DNA of 36,998 nt from Sphingomonadaceae bacterium (lineage in GTDB: Bacteria; Pseudomonadota; Alphaproteobacteria; Sphingomonadales; Sphingomonadaceae), in the NCBI GenBank assembly GCA_947453945.1, contig CANGJB010000028.1, forward strand, positions 1 through 36,998. The letters are read 5' to 3'. Below the pieces are notes generated by a model. That model made no database searches. It worked only from the letters and a program-made list of their open reading frames with translations, and had not been told where the DNA came from. Shown piece by piece: positions 14,958-24,350 of the stretch (the stretch's first letter is position 1; each line of letters begins with the position of its first letter). Made by a program: the position numbers and the translations under genes.

Positions 14958-15554
14958 ATGAGCACTTTTCTTCGCGGCCTTGGCCGAATCGCCCTCTCCG
15001 TTTCCCTCGCGGCTTTCGCGGCTGTGCCAGCGCTTGCCGCTCCCCAGGCAGCCCAGCAAGCCGCAGCTCCGTCGGCAGATATCCTGCCGGTGCCGCTCCA
15101 GCCGGTCGTTCCGGCCGCGCAGCGCGTATGCAGCGCGAAGACGGCTTCGGGCCTCGGCACCCGTGTGCTGAAGGATGCCGCCGGCGCCAAGCCGGGTGCG
15201 TCCGACTTCGTCCTCGTCAACTACATCGGCTACCTTGCCGCCGATGGCAGTGTTTTCGATCAGAATGCCGGCCAGGCCTTCCCCGCCGGCGGCGTGATCA
15301 AGGGCTTTTCCGAGGGCCTTCAGCTGATGGCCAAGGGCAGCGTCTGGCGCTTCTGCATCCCCGCGGCGCTTGGCTATGGCGAGAGGGGCACCGGCCCGAT
15401 CCCGGCCAATGCGGATCTGGTGTTCCAGGTAGAGCTGGTCGATTTCAAGACCGCAGCCGAAGTCGCCGCGATGCGCGCCGAAGTGCAGAAGCAGGCGGCC
15501 CAGCAGCCAGCGGCTGACCCTGCGGCCCCCGTAGCGGACAAACCGAAGAACTGA
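14958..15554 (+). CDS. secreted FKBP-type peptidyl-prolyl isomerase
   Basis: This 198-residue protein has a Sec signal peptide (hydrophobic core ALSVSLAAFAAVPALA, cleavage near residue 27) and one FKBP domain at about residues 75-170. Recognisable blocks are VLVNYIGYLAADGSVFD, AGGVIKGFSEGLQLM and AALGYGERGTGPIPANADLVFQVEL, read in parts. It is a periplasmic folding helper for X-Pro bonds. The C-terminal tail is Ala/Pro/Gln-rich and probably disordered. The ATG at 14958 has AAGGCG upstream. The open frame extends to 14871 without signal-peptide character. Confidence 0.93.
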   Translation: MSTFLRGLGRIALSVSLAAFAAVPALAAPQAAQQAAAPSADILPVPLQPVVPAAQRVCSAKTASGLGTRVLKDAAGAKPGASDFVLVNYIGYLAADGSVFDQNAGQAFPAGGVIKGFSEGLQLMAKGSVWRFCIPAALGYGERGTGPIPANADLVFQVELVDFKTAAEVAAMRAEVQKQAAQQPAADPAAPVADKPKN

Positions 15555-15624
15555 CATCTCTCTCGGCAAGGAATGGCGGACCTATTCACTGGTCCTTCAT
15601 TTCTTGCCGCCCTATACAACGAAC

Positions 15625-18540
15625 ATGGCATTTCTGTCCCGGTTCGTCCCGCGCGCTGTCGGCGCTCTCACACCTGTTCTTGCTGCCGCTTTGCTCGGCC
15701 TTTCCGGAGCAGAGGCGCTGGCCAAAGCTCCTGCACGCGCGCCTGCGCGGCAAGCCGCCACCGGCTCCGGCCCGTGGCTCTATCGCGGCAGCGATGTGCC
15801 GCAGGACAAGGCGTGGATCTTCGGCGTGCTGCCCAACGGCCTGCGCTATGCCGTGCGCCGCAATGGCGTGCCGCCGGGGCAGGTCTCTGTGCGGGTGCTG
15901 GTCGATGCGGGCTCGCTTTATGAAACCGATCCGCAGCGCGGCTATGCCCACCTGATCGAGCATCTCACGTTCCGCGATTCGAAGTACTTGAAGGCTGGCG
16001 AGGCGATCCCGGCGTGGCAGCGCCTCGGCGCCACTTTCGGTAGCGATACCAATGCCGAGACGAGCCCGACGCAGACCGTCTACAAGCTCGACATTCCCGA
16101 CGTCTCGCCCGCCAAGCTCGACGAAACCTTCCGCCTGCTTTCGGGCATGATCACCGCGCCGATCTTCACCGATGTGGGCGTGAAGACCGAAGTGCCGATC
16201 GTGCTGGCGGAAATGCGCGAACGATCCGGCCCGCAGACGCGCATCCTCGATGGCACGCGCGCAGTGTTCTTTGCCGGGCAGCCACTTGGCAGCCGTTCGC
16301 CCATCGGCACCGAGGAAACGCTGAACGCAGCCGATCCGGCCAAGGTCAAGGCGTTCCACGATGCGTGGTACCGGCCCGACAATGCGGTGATCGTGGTGGC
16401 CGGCGATGCCGATCCGCAGGCGCTCATCGCCCGCATCAAGCAGTGGTTCGGCACCTGGAAGGGAACAGGCAAGCGCCCGCCCCAGCCCGATTTCGGCGCG
16501 CCCAAGCCGCCCCTCGGCGGTGATCCTGCCAATCCGGTGGGCGATGCCAAAGTGATGGTGGAGCCCGATCTTCCCCGCGTGTTCAACTATGCCGTGCTGC
16601 GCCCGTGGCGCCAGGTGCGCGATACGATCGTCTATAATCAGGGCCTGATGATCGACCGGCTGGGCATCGCGATCATCAACCGCCGGCTGGAGGGCCGCGC
16701 GCGCGCCGGGGGCAGCTATCTGGCCGCCTCGGTCGAGCAGCAGCGCATCAGCCGTTCCTCCGACGCGACGCTGGTGACGGTGACCCCGCTGACGGATGAC
16801 TGGAAAGCGGCCGCCAAGGATGTCCGTGCGGTCATCGCCGATGCGCTCGCCACGCCGCCTACCGAGGAAGAAATTGCGCGCGAAGTGGCCGAGTTCGATG
16901 TCGCTTTCAAGGTGCCGGTGGAAACGCAGGAAACCCTCGCCGGTTCGAAGCTGGCCGATGATATCACCGACGCGGTCGATATCCGCGAGACGGTTGCCAA
17001 TCCCGATACGGTCTATGGCATCTTCCGGTCCTCGATCCCGCTGTTCACGCCCGCATCGGTGCTTGAACACACACGCACGTTGTTCAAGGGCACGGTGATC
17101 CGCTCTGTGCTGATCACGCCGAGCGCCGCCGATGGCACCGAGGCGGACCTCCGCACCGCACTGCTCGCGCCGGTGGCGCCGTCTTCGGGCAGCCGCCTTG
17201 CCGCCAGTTCGCTGAGCTTCAAGGACCTGCCACCGATCGGCCAGCCGGGCACGCTCGCCAATGCCGAGGGCACAGGCCTGCTCGGCATAGAGCGGATCGA
17301 ACTCTCCAACGGGGTCAAGGCGCTGCTCTGGTCCAACGAGGCTGAACCGGGCCGCGTGATCGTGCGCGTCCATTTCGGCGGCGGCTATTCTGTGATCGAT
17401 CCCAAGGACGCGGTCTATGCCTCGCTGGGTGAGACGGCGCTGATGGACACCGGCTTCGGCGCAGGTTCAACCTCGGTCGGACGCGAGGAGCTTGACCGGC
17501 TGGCGACGGGCCGCAAGCTCAGCCTCGATTTCGATATCGATGATACCAGCTTCAAGTTCTCGGCCGACACGCGCCCGGCAGATCTGCCGGATCAGCTCTA
17601 TCTGTTTGCCGCCAAGCTTGCGATGCCGCGCTGGGATGCCAATCCGGTGGTGCGCGCGCAGGCCGCGGCGCGGCTGGCATATGAGGCGACCAATGCCTCT
17701 GCCGCGTCGGTGCTCCAGCGCGATATCGGCTGGCTGCTGAAGGATGGCGATCCGCGTTATGCCGTGCCCAATCCGGCGGAAATCGCCAAGGCCAGCCCCG
17801 ACGGCTTCCGCCGCGTCTGGTCGGCGCTGCTGAAGCAGGGCCCGATCGAGGTCGATATCTTCGGCGATTTCAAGCGCGAGGAGACCATCGCGGCGCTGGA
17901 ACGCACCTTTGGGGCGCTGCCGGCGCGCGATCCGCTGCCCGCAACCGGTTTTGCGCCCAAGGTGCCCGAGCCGGTCGGCGATCCGTTGACGCTGACCCAT
18001 CATGGTGATGCCAACACTGCCGCTGCGCTGGTCGCCTGGCCGACGGGCGGCGGCAATGCCGGCGTGCATGTCTCGCGCCAGCTCGAACTGCTCGCCCAGG
18101 TCTTCAACAACCGCCTGTTCGATGCGATGCGCGAGAAAATCGGGGCCAGCTATGCGCCGCAGGTGTCCTCCAACTGGCCGCTCGATCTGCCTTCGGGCGG
18201 CTATCTTGCGGCGATGAGCCAGCTGCGCCCCGGCGATCTGCCCGCGTTCTTCGCCGCGACAGACCGCATCGCCGCCGAGCTTGCTGCCAGCCCGCCGACA
18301 GCCGACGAGCTTGCCCGCGTGACCGAGCCGATGAAGCAGCTGATCACCCGAGCCAGCACCGGCAACGGCTTCTACATGTACCAGCTCGAAGGCGGCGCGC
18401 TGGCGCCGGAGAAGTTCAACCAGATCCGCTCGATCCTCTCGGACTATAGCCAGATCACCCCCGAACGGCTGCAGGCGCTGGCTCAGCGCTATCTGCTGCC
18501 GGCCAAGGCCTGGCAGCTTCGGATCGTGCCGGGCAAGTGA
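15625..18540 (+). CDS. M16 family metallopeptidase (pitrilysin-type)
   Basis: This 971-residue secreted zinc protease has a signal peptide (ending near residue 33), two N-terminal M16 modules and two C-terminal M16C modules. The inverted zinc motif HxxEH is His109-Leu-Ile-Glu112-His113, and Glu189 and Glu196 have the 7-residue spacing of the downstream catalytic and zinc-binding Glu residues of pitrilysin. The second half (from about 560) carries SLGETALMDTGFG in place of the zinc motif and is catalytically inactive, as usual. It would degrade peptides in the periplasm. The ATG at 15625 has no ribosome site. TATACA at 15613-15618 lies 6 nt before it, so a leaderless mRNA is possible. Confidence 0.93.
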   Translation: MAFLSRFVPRAVGALTPVLAAALLGLSGAEALAKAPARAPARQAATGSGPWLYRGSDVPQDKAWIFGVLPNGLRYAVRRNGVPPGQVSVRVLVDAGSLYETDPQRGYAHLIEHLTFRDSKYLKAGEAIPAWQRLGATFGSDTNAETSPTQTVYKLDIPDVSPAKLDETFRLLSGMITAPIFTDVGVKTEVPIVLAEMRERSGPQTRILDGTRAVFFAGQPLGSRSPIGTEETLNAADPAKVKAFHDAWYRPDNAVIVVAGDADPQALIARIKQWFGTWKGTGKRPPQPDFGAPKPPLGGDPANPVGDAKVMVEPDLPRVFNYAVLRPWRQVRDTIVYNQGLMIDRLGIAIINRRLEGRARAGGSYLAASVEQQRISRSSDATLVTVTPLTDDWKAAAKDVRAVIADALATPPTEEEIAREVAEFDVAFKVPVETQETLAGSKLADDITDAVDIRETVANPDTVYGIFRSSIPLFTPASVLEHTRTLFKGTVIRSVLITPSAADGTEADLRTALLAPVAPSSGSRLAASSLSFKDLPPIGQPGTLANAEGTGLLGIERIELSNGVKALLWSNEAEPGRVIVRVHFGGGYSVIDPKDAVYASLGETALMDTGFGAGSTSVGREELDRLATGRKLSLDFDIDDTSFKFSADTRPADLPDQLYLFAAKLAMPRWDANPVVRAQAAARLAYEATNASAASVLQRDIGWLLKDGDPRYAVPNPAEIAKASPDGFRRVWSALLKQGPIEVDIFGDFKREETIAALERTFGALPARDPLPATGFAPKVPEPVGDPLTLTHHGDANTAAALVAWPTGGGNAGVHVSRQLELLAQVFNNRLFDAMREKIGASYAPQVSSNWPLDLPSGGYLAAMSQLRPGDLPAFFAATDRIAAELAASPPTADELARVTEPMKQLITRASTGNGFYMYQLEGGALAPEKFNQIRSILSDYSQITPERLQALAQRYLLPAKAWQLRIVPGK

Positions 18541-18675
18541 TGCAGTGCATCGCCACGTGCCGGTGTAGCGGGCTGGCTGCAGGAGCACGCGGACTTGGCC
18601 GGTGCCTTCCGTGAATGGGTGCGCGTGGGGGAGAGCGGCAAGCCCGCGCCTTTCCGCACTTGCCCCAAGGCCGTC

Positions 18676-18704
18676 TTGAACCGCGTGGCGGGCACCGATA
18701 GGCT
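18676..18704 (+). promoter_or_regulatory. predicted promoter of the S9A peptidase gene
   Basis: TTGAAC (18676-18681) and TAGGCT (18699-18704) are 17 bp apart, 29 nt before the ATG. The rest of the 193-nt gap 18541-18733 shows nothing further that I can interpret. Confidence 0.42.
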
Positions 18705-18733
18705 CATCAGCATGGTCTTCAGGGAGTATCCTC

Positions 18734-20833
18734 ATGCAGCGTCTCGCCCTTCTTGCTGCCTTGGCCCTTGCCGCCAACGCGCAGCTGGCGCGGGCGCAAC
18801 CCTTGGCTGAGGCGGGCGATCCCTATATCTGGCTGGAGGAAGTCAATTCTCCGCGCGCCATGGCCTGGGTCGAGGTGGAGAACGCCCGCTCGTTGGCCGT
18901 GCTCAAGGCCGATCCGCATTTTGCCGGCTTCTACGCCGATGCACTCAAGATTGCCGAGGCGACCGACCGCATCGCCATGCCGCGTTTGATCGGCGGGCAG
19001 ATCGCCAATCTCTGGCAGGACGCCTCCCACGTCCACGGGCTCTGGCGCATGACCACCCCGGCAGATTACGAAAAGCCGGAACCAGCCTGGCAGACATTGC
19101 TCGATCTTGATGCGCTTTCCGCGGCGGAGCAGGCGAACTGGGTCTGGGCGGGCGCAGACTGCGAGCCGACCGCCGAGAAGCGATGCCTCGTCGCGCTGTC
19201 CGATGGGGGTGAGGACGCCAACACGCTGCGGGAGTTCGATCTCGCCAGCCGCAGCTTTGTTTCAGGCGGCTTCACGCTGCCCAAATCGAAGCAGTGGGTC
19301 AGCTGGGAAACGCCGGACAGCCTGATTGCCGCGCGCGATTGGGGCGCTGGTACGATGACCGCCAGCGGCTATCCCTTCGTCGTCAAGCGCATGGCGCGTG
19401 GGGAGCCACTGACTGCTGCCAAGGAAGTGTTTCGCGGCAAGCCGGACGATGTGTTCGTCATCCCGGCGAGCTTCACGGACAGCACGGGCCATACCGAAGT
19501 GGTCATCACGCGCGGGATCACCTTCTTCGAGGCAGAATTTGTCCGCGTGACGGCGCAGGGCACCGCGCCCATCGCGGTCCCGCGCAAGAGCACGGTCAAA
19601 GGCCTCCTTCAGGGCCGCCTGATTTTTCAGGTGAACGAAAACTGGGCCCCGAAGGGCGGCCAGCCGATCCCCGCTGGCGCACTTGTCGCTGTCGATCCCG
19701 CAGGCACGGCCTTACCGGAACTGATCTTCGCGCCGGGCCCGCGCCAGTCGGTCGATGCTGACGAAGTGACGGTGACCCGCGACCATGTGCTGGCTGCGGT
19801 CTATGACAATGTGCGCGGGCGGGCGATGCGCTTCACTCGCACCGCAGTTGGCTGGCAGCAGAGCGTGCTGCCTTTGCCCGACAACGCAGCGGTGAGCATG
19901 GTTTCCAGCGACCACGCCGCCAACATGGCTTATGTCTCGGTGCAGAGCTATCTCTTGCCCACGGCCTTGTGGAAGGTGGATGTCGCCAGCGGCACAGCCG
20001 TGCAGATCAAGCAGACACCGGCGCGTTTTGCCGCCGATGGACTTGTGACCGAGCAGTTCGAGGCGGCCTCGAATGACGGGACAAAGGTCCCCTACTTCAT
20101 CACCCATCGCGCCGATATGCCGCTCACCGGCGCGACGCCCACACTGATGACGGCCTATGGCGGTTTCCAGGTTTCCTATACGCCACACTACAGCGGGATC
20201 ACGGGCAAGCTCTGGCTTGAGCGCGGCGGCGCCTTTGTTGTCGCAAATATTCGCGGCGGCGGGGAGTTCGGCCCGGCGTGGCACGAGGCGGGGCTGAAGA
20301 CCAAGCGGCAGGTGATCTATGACGATTTCGCTGCGGTCGCCGAAGACCTCATCGCACGGCGGATCACCAGCGCGAAGAAGCTCGGCATCTACGGCGGCTC
20401 GAATGGCGGGCTGCTCATGGGGGTCGAGCTCACCCAGCGGCCTGATCTGTTCGGGGCGGTCAGCATCCAGATCCCGCTGCTCGACATGCTGCGCTACGAA
20501 AAGCTCTCGGCCGGGGCCTCGTGGGTCGGCGAATATGGCACCATGGCGAACCCGGACGAGAAGGCCTTCTGGCTGAAAACCTCGCCCTATTCGAACCTCA
20601 AGCGCGGCGCAGCCTATCCCGAAACGCTGATCTGGACGACGACCAAGGACGACCGCGTCGGCCCGGTGCAGGCGCGCAAGTTTGCCGCGCGGATGAAGGA
20701 ATATGGCCTGCCCTACCTCTACTACGAAACCACCGCCGGCGGGCACGGTGCGGGGGCCAATCTCAAGGAAAGCGCGATGACCACCGCGCTCGAGATGGTC
20801 TATTTCCAGCGCCGCCTGATGGACCAAAAGTAG
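18734..20833 (+). CDS. secreted S9A prolyl oligopeptidase family protein
   Basis: This 699-residue serine peptidase cleaves after Pro in short peptides. A signal peptide (to about residue 22) is followed by the S9 N-terminal mark [18 protein letters not shown], a seven-bladed propeller region to about 415, and the alpha/beta hydrolase domain. The triad is readable: Ser556 in GGSNGG, Asp639 in KDDRVGP and His671 in GGHGAG. The [14 protein letters not shown] block is conserved in prolyl oligopeptidases. GGGAG precedes the ATG. Expected location is the periplasm. Confidence 0.93.
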   Translation: MQRLALLAALALAANAQLARAQPLAEAGDPYIWLEEVNSPRAMAWVEVENARSLAVLKADPHFAGFYADALKIAEATDRIAMPRLIGGQIANLWQDASHVHGLWRMTTPADYEKPEPAWQTLLDLDALSAAEQANWVWAGADCEPTAEKRCLVALSDGGEDANTLREFDLASRSFVSGGFTLPKSKQWVSWETPDSLIAARDWGAGTMTASGYPFVVKRMARGEPLTAAKEVFRGKPDDVFVIPASFTDSTGHTEVVITRGITFFEAEFVRVTAQGTAPIAVPRKSTVKGLLQGRLIFQVNENWAPKGGQPIPAGALVAVDPAGTALPELIFAPGPRQSVDADEVTVTRDHVLAAVYDNVRGRAMRFTRTAVGWQQSVLPLPDNAAVSMVSSDHAANMAYVSVQSYLLPTALWKVDVASGTAVQIKQTPARFAADGLVTEQFEAASNDGTKVPYFITHRADMPLTGATPTLMTAYGGFQVSYTPHYSGITGKLWLERGGAFVVANIRGGGEFGPAWHEAGLKTKRQVIYDDFAAVAEDLIARRITSAKKLGIYGGSNGGLLMGVELTQRPDLFGAVSIQIPLLDMLRYEKLSAGASWVGEYGTMANPDEKAFWLKTSPYSNLKRGAAYPETLIWTTTKDDRVGPVQARKFAARMKEYGLPYLYYETTAGGHGAGANLKESAMTTALEMVYFQRRLMDQK

Positions 20834-20851
20834 GGCGCCGCCGCCAATCCT

Positions 20852-20880
20852 TTGCATTTCCGCCCGGTCCCCGCTAAACG
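20852..20880 (+). promoter_or_regulatory. predicted DAHP synthase promoter
   Basis: TTGCAT (20852-20857) and TAAACG (20875-20880) are 17 bp apart, 29 nt before the GTG start. Confidence 0.38.
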
Positions 20881-20909
20881 CGCGCGTTCATCAGGGAAGC
20901 GAACATACC

Positions 20910-22283
20910 GTGGCAAGCAATTGGAATGCGCAGAGCTGGCGTGCGGCTGAGGCCAAGCACCTGCCGACTTACCCCGACGCGGCGAAGCTCGCCGCCGTCG
21001 AAGAGACACTCACGCGGTTTCCGCCGCTGGTGTTTGCGGGTGAGGCACGCGCGCTGAAGGCCGATCTTGCCCAGGTTGCGGCGGGCAAGGGCTTCTTGCT
21101 CCAGGGCGGCGATTGCGCCGAAAGCTTTGCCGAATTCCACCCGAACAATATCCGCGACACGTTCCGCGTGCTGCTGCAGATGGCGGTCGTGCTGACGTTC
21201 GCGGGCAAGCAGCCGGTGGTGAAGGTGGGCCGCATGGCCGGCCAGTTTGCCAAGCCGCGCTCTTCGCCGGTTGAGACCATCGGCGATGTAGAGCTGCCGA
21301 GCTATCTGGGCGACAATATAAACGGCATCGAGTTCACCCCCGAAAGCCGCAATCCCGATCCGGACCGGATGCTGCGCGCCTATTCGCAGGCTGCCGCCAC
21401 GCTCAATCTGCTGCGTGCGTTCTCCACCGGCGGCTATGCCAACTTGCGCCAGGTCCACCAGTGGACGCTCGACCATATCGGCAAGAGCCCGTGGGCGGCC
21501 AAGTTCAGCGAGACGGCGGACAAGATCGGCGAAGCGCTCGATTTCATGGAGGCCTGCGGGGTCAATCCCAGCACCGTGCCGCAGTTGCAGGGCACGACCT
21601 TCTACACCAGCCACGAAGCGCTGCTGCTGCAGTACGAGCAGGCGATGACGCGGCAGGATTCGCTCACCGGCCAGTGGTACGACACTAGCGCGCACATGCT
21701 GTGGATCGGTGACCGCACGCGCTTTGAAGGTTCGGCGCATGTCGAGTTCCTGCGCGGCGTGGGCAATCCCATCGGCATGAAGTGCGGGCCGAGCCTGACG
21801 CCTGACGCGCTGCTGCGCATGCTCGATACGCTGAACCCGGGGCGCGAGCCCGGCCGCATGACGCTGATCAGCCGCTTCGGGCACGACAAGGTCGAGGCCG
21901 GGCTCCCCGCTCTCGTCCGTGCTGTGGCGCGCGAAGGGCATCCGGTGGTGTGGTCATGCGATCCGATGCACGGCAACGTGATCAAGGCGGACAACGGCTA
22001 CAAGACGCGTCCGTTCGACCGCATCCTGAGCGAAGTGAAGGGCTTCTTCGCCGTCCACCGCGCGGAAGGCACGCATGCCGGCGGCATCCATATCGAGATG
22101 ACCGGGCAGGACGTGACAGAGTGCACCGGCGGCGCGATTGCGATCACGCAGGACGCGCTGGGTGACCGCTATCACACGCACTGCGATCCGCGGCTGAACG
22201 CAGCGCAGTCGATCGAGCTGGCGTTCACGCTTGCCGAAGCGCTCAATCTGGAACGGGCCGAGCGGAAAGCCGAAGCCGCCTGA
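20910..22283 (+). CDS. aroG: 3-deoxy-7-phosphoheptulonate synthase, class II
   Basis: This 457-residue enzyme catalyses the first step of the shikimate pathway, condensing phosphoenolpyruvate and erythrose 4-phosphate to DAHP. It is the plant/Mycobacterium (class II, AroA-II) type. GGDCAESF is at residues 66-73, with the metal-ligand Cys69, followed by [42 protein letters not shown] and WSCDPMHGN. The start is GTG with GGGAAG upstream and no competing ATG. It is followed after 8 nt by a hydrolase gene, probably cotranscribed, although the hydrolase has no obvious role in aromatic synthesis. Confidence 0.96.
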   Translation: MASNWNAQSWRAAEAKHLPTYPDAAKLAAVEETLTRFPPLVFAGEARALKADLAQVAAGKGFLLQGGDCAESFAEFHPNNIRDTFRVLLQMAVVLTFAGKQPVVKVGRMAGQFAKPRSSPVETIGDVELPSYLGDNINGIEFTPESRNPDPDRMLRAYSQAAATLNLLRAFSTGGYANLRQVHQWTLDHIGKSPWAAKFSETADKIGEALDFMEACGVNPSTVPQLQGTTFYTSHEALLLQYEQAMTRQDSLTGQWYDTSAHMLWIGDRTRFEGSAHVEFLRGVGNPIGMKCGPSLTPDALLRMLDTLNPGREPGRMTLISRFGHDKVEAGLPALVRAVAREGHPVVWSCDPMHGNVIKADNGYKTRPFDRILSEVKGFFAVHRAEGTHAGGIHIEMTGQDVTECTGGAIAITQDALGDRYHTHCDPRLNAAQSIELAFTLAEALNLERAERKAEAA

Positions 22284-22291
22284 GCCCGGGC

Positions 22292-23299
22292 ATGACAGCG
22301 CTTTCCCTTTCGCGCCGTGCCATGCTTGCCGGGATGGGGGCCTGCGGTCTTGCGCCCGCGGTCCGCGCGGCGCCGGCCCCCGCTGCCATGCGCATCGCGC
22401 CCGATCGCGAACTCATGGTGCCGGTCGAGGGCGGCAGTCTCTATGTGCGGATCAACGGCGCGCTCGATGGGCCGCGCCTGCCGCTGGTCTACATGCACGG
22501 CGGCCCCGGAAGCGGCCATGCTGGTCTGCTGCCGCTTACCGCGCTGGCGGATGAACGCGCAGTGATCCTCTATGATCAGCTCGACAGCGGGCGGTCTGAT
22601 GCGCCGCGTGATCCTGCCAACTGGCGCGTGTCGCGGTTTGTCGATGAGATCGAAGCGATCCGCAGCGCGCTTGGCATTGATCGCTGGCATGTCGGCGGCG
22701 GCAGCTGGGGCGGCACGCTGGCGATTGAATATGGCGCCCGGCGACCAGCCGCGCTGGCCAGCCTGATCGTGCAATCGCCGCTCGTTTCCACGCGCAGCTG
22801 GTTGGCCGATGCGGCGCGGCGGCGGGATGAACTTCCGGTGCAGTGGCAGGCAACCTTGCTGGCCTGTGAAGGCGCCGAGCGGCCTGCAAGCGTTCAATGC
22901 GCCGCCGCCGATGAGGCCTATCTGAAAACCTTTGTCGTGCGGACCGATCCCGATCCGCGCATCCGCGCCTATCGGGCTGCGGCCCCGCGCGATGCCGGGC
23001 GCACGCTCTACGAAACGATGTGGGGCCCCACCGAATTTCGCGCGCCCGGCCTGCTGCATGATTACGACGGCGAGGCCTTGCTTGCCCGCCTTAATGGGCA
23101 GCGCACGCTGTTCATGGCCGGCGAATTCGACGAGGCGCGTCCCGCCACCGTCGCGGCCTTTGCCGCCCGGGCGCATGGCGCGGCATTCCGCGAAATCCGG
23201 GGCGCGGCTCATTCGGTGCTCACCGATCAGCCGGATGCCGTGCTGGCCCTGCTGCGGCCGTGGCTGGCCCGGTTCGACCGGGCAGGCACCGCGCGCTGA
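22292..23299 (+). CDS. exported alpha/beta hydrolase, S33 proline iminopeptidase-like
   Basis: This 335-residue alpha/beta hydrolase has the S33 signatures HGGPGSGH (oxyanion region), DQLDSGRSDAP and the nucleophile elbow GGSWGG with Ser138. A late Asp (EFDEARP) and His (GAAHSVL) complete the triad. The N terminus LSRRAMLAGMGACGLAPAVRA reads as a Tat-like signal (twin Arg, short hydrophobic run), so it may be exported folded. Likely reaction: release of N-terminal Pro or a related amino acid from peptides. It ends 3 nt from the convergent dioxygenase gene. Confidence 0.86.
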   Translation: MTALSLSRRAMLAGMGACGLAPAVRAAPAPAAMRIAPDRELMVPVEGGSLYVRINGALDGPRLPLVYMHGGPGSGHAGLLPLTALADERAVILYDQLDSGRSDAPRDPANWRVSRFVDEIEAIRSALGIDRWHVGGGSWGGTLAIEYGARRPAALASLIVQSPLVSTRSWLADAARRRDELPVQWQATLLACEGAERPASVQCAAADEAYLKTFVVRTDPDPRIRAYRAAAPRDAGRTLYETMWGPTEFRAPGLLHDYDGEALLARLNGQRTLFMAGEFDEARPATVAAFAARAHGAAFREIRGAAHSVLTDQPDAVLALLRPWLARFDRAGTAR

Positions 23300-23302
23300 G
23301 CG

Positions 23303-24280
23303 CTAGGCCATCTGCGACGGGAGCGGGGGCCTGAAATCCTCCTGCCGCCACGGCGCTTGCGCCATTTCCTCGGCATCGGGCACGGCAAAGCGCACGTAGC
23401 CGAAGAACGTCGCAATCTGCCGCTCCGCCGCGTCTACGATCGCGCGGCGCCCGTGAAGAAAGCGCGTGTTATCGAGCATCAGCACATCGCCGGCCTGCCA
23501 GCGCACTTCGGCGGTGAGCGCTTCTCCGGTGGCGTGGATCGCCTGGAGCCAGTCCTCCGGCACCGGGGTCATGTCATCGAGCAGCGGGAAGTTGCCGCGC
23601 CCGTTGTTGAACCGCGCAAAAAGCAGGAAATTGCCGAATGCGGGCCCGGCAGAAAACATCGGTTTGTGCAGCGCGGGCCTTGAAAATTCGCGCGCAATGC
23701 GGCCATCGGGCAGGCGAAAGAAGCGATAGGGGCAGGGGCGCGGCGGGTTTGCCAGCAGCGCGTCGTCCGGCGCGTCGGTGCCCAGCCAGAAGCGTAGCAG
23801 CTCGGGCCAGACTCCCATGACATGAACCAGCCGCCGCCCTGCCAGCCCGGCGCGGACAGGCTCCGGCAGCGCTGCAGCCAGCGCGACGCCGTCGCAAAGA
23901 GTTGTCTCGCCGCCCGTGCCCGGCGGAGTGAGGCAGCCGAAAAACGCGGCATCGGGCTTCCACGGCTCGCGCGCCAGTTCGGGGTGGAGCGCGAAAGCAT
24001 TGCTCCCGCCATCAACGCCCTGGATCGCATGGACGGCATCGAGCACGGCGCGGCCCGGCGTCTCGTTGATCACGGCAGTGGGGCAATGCGTGCGGGCAAA
24101 GCGGCGGAAGGCAGCGAGGCCGTTTTCGGTTCCCGGGCCGAAGCCGCGCAGCAGCAGCGCGCCGTGCGCCTTGTAGGCATCCTCGATCAGCGAAGGATCA
24201 AGCGTATCCAACGTCTGGCCGCGCGACGGCGCGATCACCGCATAGGGGCGCCCGGGCGCGGGAGGGTCGATCTGGGCCAT
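23303..24280 (-). CDS. TauD/TfdA-family Fe(II)/2-oxoglutarate dioxygenase, clavaminate-synthase-like
   Basis: This 325-residue protein has the jelly-roll dioxygenase layout. The facial triad is His99-x-Glu101 (FALHPELA) and the distal His276 (LDNTRFLHGRRA), with Arg288 as the likely 2-oxoglutarate anchor. HxE rather than HxD, and the following PDAAFFGC block, point to the clavaminate-synthase/syringomycin-type branch that hydroxylates amino acids or peptidyl substrates, rather than taurine. The ATG at 24280 is chosen by homology-like onset; the frame is open to 24331. It diverges from a sulfotransferase-like gene 70 nt away. The substrate is unknown. Confidence 0.85.
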   Translation of the reverse strand: MAQIDPPAPGRPYAVIAPSRGQTLDTLDPSLIEDAYKAHGALLLRGFGPGTENGLAAFRRFARTHCPTAVINETPGRAVLDAVHAIQGVDGGSNAFALHPELAREPWKPDAAFFGCLTPPGTGGETTLCDGVALAAALPEPVRAGLAGRRLVHVMGVWPELLRFWLGTDAPDDALLANPPRPCPYRFFRLPDGRIAREFSRPALHKPMFSAGPAFGNFLLFARFNNGRGNFPLLDDMTPVPEDWLQAIHATGEALTAEVRWQAGDVLMLDNTRFLHGRRAIVDAAERQIATFFGYVRFAVPDAEEMAQAPWRQEDFRPPLPSQMA

Positions 24281-24299
24281 GGCTTGCCGGGTAAACCAC

Positions 24300-24329
24300 G
24301 CCGCCCGCCTTTTCCATAGCCCGGGCGGC
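24300..24329. promoter_or_regulatory. inverted repeat in the dioxygenase/sulfotransferase divergent region
   Basis: GCCGCCCG (24300-24307) and CGGGCGGC (24322-24329) are perfect 8-bp arms around 14 nt, midway between the two divergent starts. This could be an operator or simply GC-rich chance. TATGCT at 24339-24344 lies 6 nt before the rightward ATG, suggesting a near-leaderless mRNA, but I see no matching -35. Confidence 0.3.
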
Positions 24330-24350
24330 AAAGACCGCTATGCTTTTCCC

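Noticed and set aside
15586..17373. 595-codon open frame on the minus strand opposite the M16 peptidase gene
   Set aside because: It is antisense to a gene with clear catalytic motifs. The translation is His/Arg/Gly-rich low-complexity sequence with no recognisable domain, as GC-rich third positions produce.
19712..20857. 381-codon minus-strand frame opposite the S9A peptidase
   Set aside because: Antisense shadow of the catalytic domain coding sequence, with no independent features.
24339..24344. Full promoter for the sulfotransferase-like gene
   Set aside because: TATGCT is a good -10, but no acceptable -35 lies 16-18 bp upstream, so only the -10 is mentioned.
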